Shown piece by piece: positions 8,023 through 17,628 of a stretch of 64,000 bases of DNA. A model generated the notes under the pieces. That model was not told where the DNA came from. It did no database searches and saw only the letters and a program-made list of their open reading frames with translations. This DNA comes from a bacterium D16-50 (GTDB lineage: Bacteria; Bacillota; Clostridia; Lachnospirales; Lachnospiraceae). Positions within the stretch are counted from its first letter, which is position 1; each line of letters starts with the position of its first letter. The translations under genes and the position numbers were made by a program. The stretch spans positions 124,001 to 188,000 of the forward strand of contig RAZA01000001.1 of the NCBI GenBank assembly GCA_003612485.1. The letters run 5' to 3'.

Positions 8023-10122
8023 TCAGAAAAAACCATCAGCCTTGGGCGCCTTGGTTTCGGCTTCCCAATTTCCAGATACGCCTTCAGCTACAACTTGACA
8101 TCGTCTCTGTAAAATCACTACTCCCGCACCTAAAATCTCCAAATTATCACCTTCAAGATACTCTTTTCCGGTTAGTATATCTTGCCCTGCCCGCTCCACC
8201 GAAACAATCACCTTGGCTTGAGTGTGGTTCAACAGAAACAAGAAACTTCCATTTTCATTTTCCCGAACTGTAGTCTCCACACCCTCTGGTGCATGGGCAA
8301 TGGGCGCAATACAAAGTTCCTTTGCAATATCATTTATCAGTGTGCGGTAAAATTCTTCGCTGGAGCGGGTTCCCACATAAAACGCTTTACCCTCCCCATA
8401 AGAATGCTCTGTTACAACGGGCATCCCTGCATAAAAATCAGACTCATAATGCGCCAGCTCCTTTGCCCCCCTAAGGTGCATCAGATCGCACACTATCCGA
8501 GCTGGATACTTCTTACCACTATATAGGAATGAATTGGCTTCCTCAAGCGGTAATGCATCAATTTCCTCTACCCAGATTCCCAGAATATCTTTCAGTCTGC
8601 CCGGATACCCTCCGGTAACCACCAAGTCATGATCCTCTACATAACCACTGAAATATGTAGTCAGAAAAGCCCCACCACATTTCACATATTTGCGGATTTT
8701 CTTATCATAACCTTCCTTGCACATATAAAGAAGCGGTGCTATAACCAACTTATAGTTCGACAGATCATCCTCCACACCTACTATATCAACGCTGAAATGG
8801 AGGTTGTAAACTGCCTTGTAATATTGCATTACCTCTTTGGGATAATTGATCGATCTGCTGGGACCTGCAGAAAATTCAGCAGCCCACCAGTTATCCCAAT
8901 CAAAAAGAATGGCAATCTGAGATTTCATACGACTCCCTAGTATCAAATTCTTGATTCTGTCCTCCAATTCACTTCCTAAGGCCTCTATCTCACGAAAAAC
9001 TCTGGTATTTTCATGCCCCACATGATCTATCACCGCCCCATGAAATTTCTCACAGGCACCAAGGCTTCTGCGCATCTGGAAAAACATGATGGTATCGGCT
9101 CCGTGGGCTACTGCCTGAAAACTCCAGAGCCTCATAACATCTGGCCTCTTTAGCCTGCAGATCGTATGCCAGTTGTTCACGCTTGGAGTCTGCTCCAGCA
9201 GGGCAAAGGGCTGGCCCTGCTTCAAGCCGCGCATCAGATCATGCCGCATTGCGATTTCCGCAGGCTCATCATTATATTCCGGATAGTTATCCCATCCTAC
9301 AAAATCCAGCTCTTTGCTCCATTTTTGATAATCCAAAGTCTTATACATACCCATAAAATTGGTTGACACAGGAATGTGGGGCGTGATTTTTTTCAATATC
9401 TCCTTTTCCATTTTATAACATTCCAACATACTGTCGGAGTTAAATCTGGCATAATCCAGCGAAATCCCCTGAAAAGCTGTGCGAAGACCACTTGCTTCAA
9501 ATTCTTCGGTAATTAGACTTGGCGCAACAATATCATCCCAGTCATACAGCGTATGGCTCCAAAAGTTCATATTCCATGCATGATTTACAGCCTCGATTGT
9601 CCTATACTTCTTTTTCAGCCACTCCCGAAATTTCTTCTCACAGTTATCACAATAGCAGATTCCGCCATACTCATTGGACACGTGCCATGCCACAATATTA
9701 TCGTACTCAGCATAACGCCGTGCAATCTGTTCAGTCAACGCAGCCGCATACTTGCGATAAGTCGGACTGTTAGGGCAGGAATTATGCCGTCTTCCGTATT
9801 TTCTGCGCACTCCATTTGCCTGTGTACGCAAAATATCAGGATATTCCCTTGCCATCCATGCCGGATGAGCGCCCGTGGAAGTCGCCATAAAAACCTTAAA
9901 TCCGTTATCTCTTGTCATATTCATGATTTTATCCAATTTACGGAAATCATAGGTATTTTCATCCGGCTGCAACATTGCCCAGTTAAATACATTTAATGTC
10001 AGAATGTCAATATGAGCCAACTTAAATATCCTCATGTCTTCTTCCCATATGTCCTCAGGCCACTGCTCAGGGTTATAATCCCCGCCATACAAAATCTTTT
10101 TTATTTCACTGCTGCCTATCAT
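8023..10122 (-). CDS. GH42 beta-galactosidase with a repeat-derived C-terminal tail
   Basis: This 699-residue enzyme is a clear family GH42 beta-galactosidase: (beta/alpha)8 barrel at the N-terminus with acid/base Glu near 151 (HVSNEYGG) and nucleophile Glu near 310 (LLEQTPS). The four cysteines of the GH42 zinc site are present (Cys116 and the CYCDNC cluster at 157-162). A trimerisation and a C-terminal beta domain follow. There is no signal peptide, so it acts in the cytoplasm on imported galacto-oligosaccharides. The start at 10122 has a GGAGCGGAG ribosome binding site. It is the last gene of the pectin operon. Its last ~24 residues come from a 71-bp direct repeat, so the natural C-terminus probably lies just before. 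Confidence 0.93.
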   Translation of the reverse strand: MIGSSEIKKILYGGDYNPEQWPEDIWEEDMRIFKLAHIDILTLNVFNWAMLQPDENTYDFRKLDKIMNMTRDNGFKVFMATSTGAHPAWMAREYPDILRTQANGVRRKYGRRHNSCPNSPTYRKYAAALTEQIARRYAEYDNIVAWHVSNEYGGICYCDNCEKKFREWLKKKYRTIEAVNHAWNMNFWSHTLYDWDDIVAPSLITEEFEASGLRTAFQGISLDYARFNSDSMLECYKMEKEILKKITPHIPVSTNFMGMYKTLDYQKWSKELDFVGWDNYPEYNDEPAEIAMRHDLMRGLKQGQPFALLEQTPSVNNWHTICRLKRPDVMRLWSFQAVAHGADTIMFFQMRRSLGACEKFHGAVIDHVGHENTRVFREIEALGSELEDRIKNLILGSRMKSQIAILFDWDNWWAAEFSAGPSRSINYPKEVMQYYKAVYNLHFSVDIVGVEDDLSNYKLVIAPLLYMCKEGYDKKIRKYVKCGGAFLTTYFSGYVEDHDLVVTGGYPGRLKDILGIWVEEIDALPLEEANSFLYSGKKYPARIVCDLMHLRGAKELAHYESDFYAGMPVVTEHSYGEGKAFYVGTRSSEEFYRTLINDIAKELCIAPIAHAPEGVETTVRENENGSFLFLLNHTQAKVIVSVERAGQDILTGKEYLEGDNLEILGAGVVILQRRCQVVAEGVSGNWEAETKAPKADGFF
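8032..8102. repeat. 71-bp direct repeat, left copy
   Basis: This 71-bp stretch matches 20224-20294 at 68 positions in the same orientation. Here it forms the 3' end of the GH42 coding sequence. The copies bracket about 12.2 kb containing the carbohydrate operon and the decayed IS. Confidence 0.9.
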
Positions 10123-10150
10123 ATGAATCTCCGCTCCTTCATGAATCCCT

Positions 10151-12292
10151 TTACATTCCGTATTCCTTGTTCCGTACCTCATCAACATCCAGACGGATGG
10201 CATCATAAATATTCCCGGCATAGATCGCAAAATCGGATTTCTCCCAAGGGACTATATTATCCGCCCCGTATGCCGGATGGTCGTGTGTCAGAGCGATGAT
10301 GTTTTCACCATGCCGGATCAGGGATGCATCAAATTGTATCTTCACCAGCTGATTGATGCCCACCAGTCCGCTACGCGCCACACTCCCGTCCGTATACAGC
10401 CGCACTGTCGTCTTATCAGGCGCGTCATTGGGTCTTTCACCGTTTATTGTCACTCTTTCCGTCGTATCGATGATGTTTTTCCCATTCAATGTCGCCCTGA
10501 TCGACCCAAAACGGTTACCGCAAACGTTGATCAACAGCGTTCCAACTCCTTCCTCATAAATGGTATCACTGTCAAACCGTATCTTAAACACTGCAGGTTC
10601 GTTACCTCTCCAGCGAGGATCATCCGCCTCCATGGGCGCAGCCAGCGAAGCGTCATATCTCAGCTTTTTTGTGACATTGTCAAAATAAAAAGCGCCGTTA
10701 TAATGTACTTTATGTCCGGCTGTCTGGCTTGCCATATGTACAAAGAACCAATCCTTGGCCTCTTTGCTTTCCCCTACCTTAAAATCAACGCCTTGGGGGA
10801 AAAGTCTGTTGAACATAAGATGGGAACCCCAATATCTGTATGGATAAGCATAGGCATATTCCTCCGCCGTTTTATCCGGAATACCGATTGTCCAAAGCGT
10901 TCTGCCGTATATCGGATCGTCCCAAAGAATATTTCCCAAATCCTTGTCTTCGTTTTCACCGATTACAATACCGTTCTTTATATACTCATCCATAACACCA
11001 TTGACATTAATATTCAATTTATAGGTGCCCGGAATAATATGATCAATTTTAAAAGTTCCGTCCTGCCCGATTGGCGAATAAAATTCATAATAATTATTGT
11101 CCAGCGCCCAATACCCGCTTCTCTCATCTGACAAGACAGCCCATCCAACAGAATCCTTCACTGTGAGATCATTCCTTACCTCCTTATTGATTGTTCCATT
11201 CTTGACTGAAAAGCTTCCCTTTAAGCTGCCGCGTGTTTTGGCCGCATAGTCTTTCTCTTCCATCCATCTGTACGGCCACTTGCCCACTTCCTTTATCGCT
11301 TGTTCATAAACTTTGGCATAAGCGTCCTCTTTCGATGCAATTCCCTTGTCTGTGGTCGCATACCACATGATAGGTCCGTAAATTTTTCGGTAACCCTTTT
11401 CAATATCCACCGCCTTTGTCCCATTATGCCCTGTTTCAAGATGCCAGTTGACAATAAACGTGTTTCCGGTTCCTCCGTGAATATCAATATCCTGCTTTGC
11501 ATATCCTCCGCCTGCCCAATCCCGGCTTGGCGTGAGCAATGCGAAACCTGCCCCCTCACTGAAAGCCCCTATCATGATATTATTGTACTGATAGGAAAGA
11601 TTATTATATTTCGTAAAAATACTGCCGTCTTTCAGCACATAAGTGGAATCAAACAGCATACCATTGTTGCCCGCGGCTTCAGCGACATTCTCATTGAAAT
11701 CTCCCGGCCCCGCCATTTTCACAAACTGTCCGCCGATCTCGCCGCCCTGAACCATACTGTACGGCAACCGCTCATAGTCAAACCTGACGGAATATCTGGA
11801 CTGCCCAATCTGAAAGCGCCTTCCGCTCTCAATATCATCCTCCGAGAAATCCTCCTCAAGGATCGCATACATATAAAGCCCCGGTGAATCTGCTTTCAGG
11901 ACGAACCTAAAGTCCAGATCGACGGGAAGTGAATTATCCTCATCCTTCCGCAATCTATTTTCCTTCACCGACACCTCGCAAATGTCATCCGACTGCCTGA
12001 TAACGGTTCCTATACAGTTGTTCAGCGTCATCTCCTGCTTTGAATTACCGACATGACCGCTGTCAGTATAGTTAATCAGATAGTAACCATTTCCGTTTGA
12101 ACCGCAGATCTCATTTCCCTCTTTGGTATAAAATTTCTTTATTACAGCCTTCTTTCTGTCAACAACTACCATACAGAAGTCATTTTTCAGTATGAAGTCA
12201 TTGCCATTTTCCTCTAAAACAACCTTCCTTGTCTGCTCAAGCACATCTATCTCAGACTTAAATTGAAACAAAGTACTATTATATTCACTCAT
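10151..12292 (-). CDS. rhamnogalacturonan endolyase, polysaccharide lyase family 4
   Basis: This 713-residue protein has the PL4 architecture: an N-terminal beta-sandwich catalytic domain (about residues 1-330), a fibronectin-III-like domain (about 375-445) and a C-terminal carbohydrate-binding jelly roll. The jelly roll opens with the PL4 signature WTIGIPDKTAEEY and includes GSHLMFNRLFPQGVDF. The family cleaves the rhamnose-galacturonic acid backbone of rhamnogalacturonan I by beta-elimination. No signal peptide is visible, so it probably works on imported fragments. The start at 12292 has GGAGG upstream and overlaps the end of the GH43 gene by 8 bases, which indicates translational coupling. 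Confidence 0.87.
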   Translation of the reverse strand: MSEYNSTLFQFKSEIDVLEQTRKVVLEENGNDFILKNDFCMVVVDRKKAVIKKFYTKEGNEICGSNGNGYYLINYTDSGHVGNSKQEMTLNNCIGTVIRQSDDICEVSVKENRLRKDEDNSLPVDLDFRFVLKADSPGLYMYAILEEDFSEDDIESGRRFQIGQSRYSVRFDYERLPYSMVQGGEIGGQFVKMAGPGDFNENVAEAAGNNGMLFDSTYVLKDGSIFTKYNNLSYQYNNIMIGAFSEGAGFALLTPSRDWAGGGYAKQDIDIHGGTGNTFIVNWHLETGHNGTKAVDIEKGYRKIYGPIMWYATTDKGIASKEDAYAKVYEQAIKEVGKWPYRWMEEKDYAAKTRGSLKGSFSVKNGTINKEVRNDLTVKDSVGWAVLSDERSGYWALDNNYYEFYSPIGQDGTFKIDHIIPGTYKLNINVNGVMDEYIKNGIVIGENEDKDLGNILWDDPIYGRTLWTIGIPDKTAEEYAYAYPYRYWGSHLMFNRLFPQGVDFKVGESKEAKDWFFVHMASQTAGHKVHYNGAFYFDNVTKKLRYDASLAAPMEADDPRWRGNEPAVFKIRFDSDTIYEEGVGTLLINVCGNRFGSIRATLNGKNIIDTTERVTINGERPNDAPDKTTVRLYTDGSVARSGLVGINQLVKIQFDASLIRHGENIIALTHDHPAYGADNIVPWEKSDFAIYAGNIYDAIRLDVDEVRNKEYGM

Positions 12293-13343
12293 AATCTTCA
12301 ATCCTCCACTCATCCAACCAGTCTATATAGACCATTCCATGCGGATGCGTGCTGTCCGGTTCCTGAAAACGCAAGGGAAGCCAGACATAGTCCGATATGC
12401 TGGTGTTTGCCACTACTCCTTTCGGAGAATACCTTTCCAATTCCTCTTTATCAGCTTCCAGCCACGGGTGGTAACGCATTTCATAGAACTTTGCATAATC
12501 CTCATACCTACGCCCCATGTCCTGTGGAAGCCATCTGTCAGCACAAGCAATATATAAATCCTTCTTGCCCGGAACCTTAAAAACAGAGGAAATCTGCGAA
12601 TGGAACGAAGTATTGTCAGAATCCCCGAGGTGCGGATTCCCAAGCACATGATACGGGCCGTGCCAGCTGTCCGCCACCGCCGCCTCCGATGGGTTGGGGA
12701 AATAGCCTGTTGTTCCGGAGGTCAGCAGATAATGCTTTCCATGTCGGATAAAATGGGCGGTGCCTTCCCTGACATAGGGCGGGCTGACATGAGGGAAATG
12801 CGTGCTATAGTATCCCGTTACATCCGTATAATCGGAGGATAAATCCGCGCAGATCGTCTCTGTATGAACCCTTTCAAAATAGTAATAGGCTTTCCCTTCC
12901 TCGTCCACTGCTATATCAAAATCGCCAGCGCCCATATCCAGAGGACTAAAATACTCCCGTACTTTCATATAGGGACCAAGAATATTGTCAGCCGTCAGGA
13001 TCGTAACTGTCTTCATGACCTTTATCCATGCAACATATTTGCTTGTCCTTTTGTTGTAAACAATATGGGGTCTTTCCGCATGCGCGGACGGATGCAGGGA
13101 AGAATTCTTATCCTGCGGCTCAGGCGGAATAATTACGCCTTTATCTTCCCAGTTATATAGATCCTTGGACGCGTAGCAGCGCATTCCCCACTGCCATATT
13201 TTGTTTCTGCCATCCGTCTTTTCTTTGTTTTCCCCATAAAAATAATAGATGCCGTCAACATATATGACGGACCCGCCATGAGCTTGGATTCTCCTGCCCT
13301 CGGTATCCAGCCATTCCTGCCCCGGTCTGAATGAATGATACAT
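12285..13343 (-). CDS. GH43-like glycosidase (five-bladed propeller)
   Basis: This 352-residue protein resembles GH43-clan five-bladed beta-propellers, especially the galactan-active group whose first blade reads AHGGSVIYVDGIYYFYGENK. Further blades show RPHIVYNKRTSKYVAW, DFDIAVDEEGKAYYYF and EGTAHFIRHGKHYLLTS. The natural substrate is likely a galactose- or arabinose-containing side chain of rhamnogalacturonan I, judged from its PL4 and GH42 neighbours. No signal peptide is present. The ATG at 13343 follows a GGAGG ribosome binding site. It is the third gene of the operon. Subfamily and exact specificity are uncertain. Confidence 0.78.
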   Translation of the reverse strand: MYHSFRPGQEWLDTEGRRIQAHGGSVIYVDGIYYFYGENKEKTDGRNKIWQWGMRCYASKDLYNWEDKGVIIPPEPQDKNSSLHPSAHAERPHIVYNKRTSKYVAWIKVMKTVTILTADNILGPYMKVREYFSPLDMGAGDFDIAVDEEGKAYYYFERVHTETICADLSSDYTDVTGYYSTHFPHVSPPYVREGTAHFIRHGKHYLLTSGTTGYFPNPSEAAVADSWHGPYHVLGNPHLGDSDNTSFHSQISSVFKVPGKKDLYIACADRWLPQDMGRRYEDYAKFYEMRYHPWLEADKEELERYSPKGVVANTSISDYVWLPLRFQEPDSTHPHGMVYIDWLDEWRIEDYE

Positions 13344-13468
13344 TTACTTTCCTCCCTTTATGATGAGGCTCACAGAAGCTGCATGCTCCTGAACAAAATG
13401 CATGTTAATGGGGAAAAGGTAGAATTATACCTTTTTTCCATTTCCTATCTACATTTTTCTGTAATATG

Positions 13469-13520
13469 AAGGGGCCGTGAAAACCGGAGTTTTTCAACTT
13501 CTATTTTTTCACAGCCCCTT
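13469..13520. terminator. hairpin between the solute-binding protein and GH43 genes
   Basis: AAGGGGC and GTGAAAA (13469-13483) pair with TTTTCAC and GCCCCTT (13506-13520), giving a long stem. On the transcribed minus strand no T-run follows, so it may be a partial terminator or a stabilising hairpin that lets the upstream binding protein be made in excess. The rest of 13344-13637 has no gene. Confidence 0.5.
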
Positions 13521-13637
13521 AGCGGGGATAAGGCAAGCGGCAGCCACCTCCTCTCAGGAAAGATAACTGCCGTTTCTTACAAGAAGCTATGAAAGCAGAT
13601 TTTACCTCTGTTTCCCCGCATATCATTTTTTAGATTA

Positions 13638-15248
13638 TCAATTATTCCCATGATATAAAGCATTCACTTCGTCAATCACGTCCTGCCCTCCCGCATTGAG
13701 CCACGCGTTCTTACGCGCGTCAAGTCCCGTTCTGTCAATGGTACCCATGATATAATCCAATCTTGCTTTTTTCATTATATCGTCCAAAGCTTTGCCATTT
13801 CCCACATAAGTTGGTGAATTCTTCAGATAAGGAAGTGCATAGTTCTGAACCGCGTATTGTTCGCTCTCTTTCATGTACTCTGTCTCCAATGCCCGGATTC
13901 CTGTTTCCGGCACAGCTTTTACCCGCTTTGCCGTCTCTTCCTCTGTGCGGAAAAAAGCCAATGCCTGATTGAAGCCATTCCTATAGTTGGCGGTGGTAAC
14001 ACCCAGTGCGGTCTTCTCCTCATCCGTGTAATATTGGAAATAGCCTTCCTCGGTGATGAAATAATGGATTCCCTCAAACCCGTATTCAATCAAATCGCTC
14101 ATCTCTGCATCATTAAGGTCATTGATAAACTGCAGAACCCTTCTCAGTTCGTTTTCTGTAGGAACCATTTTCTTTGAAATAGCCAGAACGCCGCCATACC
14201 CTTCCGTAGGCTGGCACAGATAACCATATCCCATGTCAACGGAATAGAAAATATTCGCCTGTCCTCCTGTTTCATTTGCATCAAAATAAGTCTGCATATA
14301 GCGTCCACGGGCCATGGTATCAGCAATGCTTCCCGCTACCCCCTCTTTCATCATGTTATCCCAGTCTCTGCTTTCCGTTATCTCAGTAAAATTAGGATTG
14401 ACCAGTCCCTCGGAATAAATCTGCCGGAACCAATCCAGCGCTGTATCGTACTCCTTCGTCATATGTGCCGGAATCAGATCGCCGTTTTCGTCAATTCCCC
14501 ATCCGTTCGGCGCGCCAAACCAGATCTGCATCAGATCCCATGGCCCTTCATAACTTATAAGAGCCATTCCGTATGTGTCATCTTGTCCGTTTTTGTCCGG
14601 ATCACTATAGGTAAACTCATAAAGCATCTTGTAAAATGCTTCAAGAGTCGTCGGCTCTTCTAAGCCCAGATTGTCCAGCCAATCCTGACGCCATGACAGA
14701 CCGTTGCGGGTGAGATCACGTGCACGGGGCACACCGTATAATCTACCGTTCACACTGGCGTTCATCCGCACAATCTCAGGAATCGTGGCCAGATTGGGAT
14801 AATCGTCAATATAATCCGTGATATCCCAGAAAACACCTTCTTCACATGCCTTACAGAAATTTGCATCCAGTGAATTAACCTGATTGACGCTCTCCAGATT
14901 CTGGGCAGAAAATCTCAGAACCATGGCATCCGTGTACTCCGAAGTACTGTCAAACACCCATTTGACCTCCGTGTTAGTGTACTCGTTGATTGTCTGTACC
15001 ATGCGCTCATACTCATCCGATCCCCCCTGATTCTCAGCGTTCATAAGAACGCTGAGTTTCAGCGGCGGCAATTCTTCTTCCTGCTGCTGAGAATCACTCG
15101 CCTCTTCTCCGGATTCCTTATTCTGCATATCGCTTCCTTGTGAATTGCCGCCGTTAGGGTCTGTTGTATCACCGCAGGCCGCCACACCAATCACCACGCC
15201 TACGGCAAGTATACCCGCCAGCAATTTCCGTATTACCTTTTTCTTCAT
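13638..15248 (-). CDS. sugar ABC transporter solute-binding lipoprotein
   Basis: This 536-residue protein is an extracellular solute-binding lipoprotein: basic start, hydrophobic segment and lipobox VAAC, then a Ser/Gln/Glu-rich tether. The mature part carries family features such as WDITDYIDDYPNLATIPE and GRLYGVPRARDLTRNGLSWRQDWL, also seen in the protein at 51071-53026. It probably binds rhamnogalacturonan-derived oligosaccharides at the cell surface. The start at 15248 has AGGAGG nine bases upstream. It lies between GH42 and GH43 genes, and no permease gene is in this operon, so it must use permeases encoded elsewhere, perhaps those at 53-62 kb. Confidence 0.9.
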   Translation of the reverse strand: MKKKVIRKLLAGILAVGVVIGVAACGDTTDPNGGNSQGSDMQNKESGEEASDSQQQEEELPPLKLSVLMNAENQGGSDEYERMVQTINEYTNTEVKWVFDSTSEYTDAMVLRFSAQNLESVNQVNSLDANFCKACEEGVFWDITDYIDDYPNLATIPEIVRMNASVNGRLYGVPRARDLTRNGLSWRQDWLDNLGLEEPTTLEAFYKMLYEFTYSDPDKNGQDDTYGMALISYEGPWDLMQIWFGAPNGWGIDENGDLIPAHMTKEYDTALDWFRQIYSEGLVNPNFTEITESRDWDNMMKEGVAGSIADTMARGRYMQTYFDANETGGQANIFYSVDMGYGYLCQPTEGYGGVLAISKKMVPTENELRRVLQFINDLNDAEMSDLIEYGFEGIHYFITEEGYFQYYTDEEKTALGVTTANYRNGFNQALAFFRTEEETAKRVKAVPETGIRALETEYMKESEQYAVQNYALPYLKNSPTYVGNGKALDDIMKKARLDYIMGTIDRTGLDARKNAWLNAGGQDVIDEVNALYHGNN

Positions 15249-15317
15249 ACACATATCCTCCTATTCATTCTGCCTTCGGCAGTACTTTTCGCATCATCAT
15301 TCCTGACAGAATTCCAA

Positions 15318-17324
15318 TCAGCAATTCACTATCAGCTCCGCGTCATAGGGATGCAGCATAAGAGTTTCTCCGTATTCCTTTTCTGTGAGAACACCTCTTC
15401 CCGGTTTTTCCAACGGTACGGCAATCGGCTTATTGGTAACATTTACATAAAATCTCTGACCGGAAGCGATTTCCCGCGCCTGAATACCTTCCGGCACCGC
15501 AATTCCTCTCTTCAATCCCAGCAGAGGAATCAGCTTGCTCACCAGCCATTTCAAAAGCGTTGTGTTCGACTCTGCTGCTACATAGTATGCCCTGCCCTTG
15601 CCATATTCATTGACAGAGACTGCACACATGTCTTTATCCGGAAAAGAGGTATACTCTCTTGCAGTGCGAAGTTCCAGCTCTTCGTAATACTCTACATCAA
15701 TATAAAACGGCTCATCCGCAGAAACTCTCAAAAGCTCCCTCTTTCCCTTTTCATCCTCGACAATTCTGGCATCCACCGCAAAATCTCTCCATTCTGCCCC
15801 TGTCCTATCAAAACCGGCCACGCGTATTCCGAACACATCACTCAGTCGTCCCGGCCGCGGTGTGGCAAAAACTTGATTATGCTCATCCACCGTTGCGGAA
15901 TATGCCGTCATGATTACCGTGCCGCCATCCGCCACATACTTCCGTACTGCGTCGGCCTCTTCCTTAGACATCATGACATATGAAGGTAGGATCAAAAGCT
16001 TATAATTATGCTTTTTATTCTTTAAGCCGATGGTGTTGAAATCCATGTTCAGATCGTAGAAAACTTTCTGCACTGCCACAATATTTTCCCTGCTGGTCTG
16101 ATGGTATTGCCTACCGCCATACTGAACCGCCATTTCATTGTCAAAGCTGTACGCAACCGCAATCTCGGGAACCGGCACATAGGGAAACGCATATTCTTGA
16201 AGCTTCTTCATATAAGCCGCGATTTCCTGATATTCACGATAATTTACAGTGGGCAGTCCGTCATGTCCGATGATTCCGCAAAGATACTGTTCCTCTCCTG
16301 CCAGCATGCTTCTCCATGTCCAGCCCAAAATCATCTGAGCCCTATTCAGCAGACACAGCATCGCCTGCATCCGCACTGCACCGTAAGGGCCATGCTGCAG
16401 TCCCTGACCTCCTGACTGGAACTCCAGACACCACATAGGCTTGTCCGTCTCCGCCAGACGCAGACTGTAACCGCCGCCCATGAAGTGATAACGCTCCGTG
16501 ACCTGATATCCCGGATAATAGCCCATGCCGGGGTAATCCACAAAGTCATTATAGATTTTCAAATAGTCAAACCCCAATCCCGGCTGATCTGAGTAATGAT
16601 TTGAGGAATGAGGAACTCTGGGAGCACAGCGCTCCACCGTTTCTTTTAATTTGATAACAAACTCACCGATTCCATCAGAGAAGAACCTCCGCATGTCCAG
16701 ACAAGGTTCCGGTGCTCCCGTGGCAGCTCCGTTTTCCGGAAAAAGCACATCATCAAAGCTCGTGAGCCGCCTGCACCATCGCTGGGTAGCCCATGCCTTG
16801 TTCAGCTCTTCCACCTTCCCGTATTTATGCTTCAGCCACCGTATGAAACGTTGCCTATTCTGTTCCGAATAGGATCTCATCCCGCTTCCCTGCTCATTGC
16901 ACAGTCCAAAAGCAAACAAGGCCGGATGCGCCCGGTAACGCTTTACCAGAATCTCCGCAAAGCGCAGGGCATAATACTGATACCCCGGATCGGCCACATC
17001 CTCCATATAACGGCGGATACTGGGCTGTACTCCGCCGCTCTTAGCAACAATATTGCAGCCCGGGCAAAGCTTGTGTACCCATACTGGAGCCGGACGCATA
17101 GACACATCCAGCACTACACCGATACTGGCCGCAGCAAATAATTCCATTACCTCATCAAACCATTCAAAGGTATAGACTCCCTCCTCCGGTTCAAAGCTGT
17201 CCCAACACAGATGGCCCAGTCGAACCGTTGTAAACCCTGCCTGCTTCATCAGCTCAACATCTGTTCGCCAGCGCTCCCTGTCCCAGTCATGAGGATGGTA
17301 ATTCGCTCCGATATAAAGCGCCAT
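15318..17324 (-). CDS. GH42 beta-galactosidase
   Basis: This 668-residue GH42 enzyme has the acid/base Glu near 144 (GLCNEQGS) and the nucleophile Glu near 301 (WCLEFQSGG). It lacks the four-cysteine zinc cluster of the other GH42 in this operon and is only distantly similar, so the two may prefer different linkages. The C-terminal beta domain ends in the usual place. The ATG at 17324 has GGGAG eight bases upstream; an in-frame GTG at 17333 overlaps that site and is less likely. It is the first gene of the operon, divergent from the AraC regulator, and has no signal peptide. Confidence 0.92.
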   Translation of the reverse strand: MALYIGANYHPHDWDRERWRTDVELMKQAGFTTVRLGHLCWDSFEPEEGVYTFEWFDEVMELFAAASIGVVLDVSMRPAPVWVHKLCPGCNIVAKSGGVQPSIRRYMEDVADPGYQYYALRFAEILVKRYRAHPALFAFGLCNEQGSGMRSYSEQNRQRFIRWLKHKYGKVEELNKAWATQRWCRRLTSFDDVLFPENGAATGAPEPCLDMRRFFSDGIGEFVIKLKETVERCAPRVPHSSNHYSDQPGLGFDYLKIYNDFVDYPGMGYYPGYQVTERYHFMGGGYSLRLAETDKPMWCLEFQSGGQGLQHGPYGAVRMQAMLCLLNRAQMILGWTWRSMLAGEEQYLCGIIGHDGLPTVNYREYQEIAAYMKKLQEYAFPYVPVPEIAVAYSFDNEMAVQYGGRQYHQTSRENIVAVQKVFYDLNMDFNTIGLKNKKHNYKLLILPSYVMMSKEEADAVRKYVADGGTVIMTAYSATVDEHNQVFATPRPGRLSDVFGIRVAGFDRTGAEWRDFAVDARIVEDEKGKRELLRVSADEPFYIDVEYYEELELRTAREYTSFPDKDMCAVSVNEYGKGRAYYVAAESNTTLLKWLVSKLIPLLGLKRGIAVPEGIQAREIASGQRFYVNVTNKPIAVPLEKPGRGVLTEKEYGETLMLHPYDAELIVNC

Positions 17325-17419
17325 TCTTTTCACTCCCTTCTACGCTGCTACACAAAACGCAGTGTTCCTATCAATACATGTTCATACAATCTCCGCGCGG
17401 TTCATATCACGTAAGTATT

Positions 17420-17447
17420 ATTTTATCAGCCTCTCTGTTTTATCCAA
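17420..17447 (-). promoter_or_regulatory. candidate promoter of the pectin operon
   Basis: On the minus strand TTGGAT (17447-17442) and TAAAAT (17425-17420) are 16 bases apart. A separate TTGACA at 17475-17470 lacks a good -10. The suboptimal match fits a promoter that needs an activator such as the divergent AraC protein. Confidence 0.45.
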
Positions 17448-17510
17448 ATAGCCTATTATCTGTTTTCTTTGTCAAAAAGTATGTTTTTTATTTTCTTCCT
17501 TTGTATTTCG

Positions 17511-17519
17511 TGGTATAAT
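17511..17519 (+). promoter_or_regulatory. extended -10 promoter of the AraC regulator
   Basis: TGGTATAAT is a perfect -10 with a TG extension; the -35 region is poor (TTTTCT at 17491-17496). It gives a leader of about 100 bases before the regulator start at 17629. Confidence 0.55.
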
Positions 17520-17628
17520 GTAAAAAATAGAAAGGCTTAGCAACGTCTTCTAATTCCATGTGCGCTAAAGCGTACTAAGTCACAGTGTACAGAATAGGCT
17601 GGCAATAAACTAACGGAGTGAAACAGAT

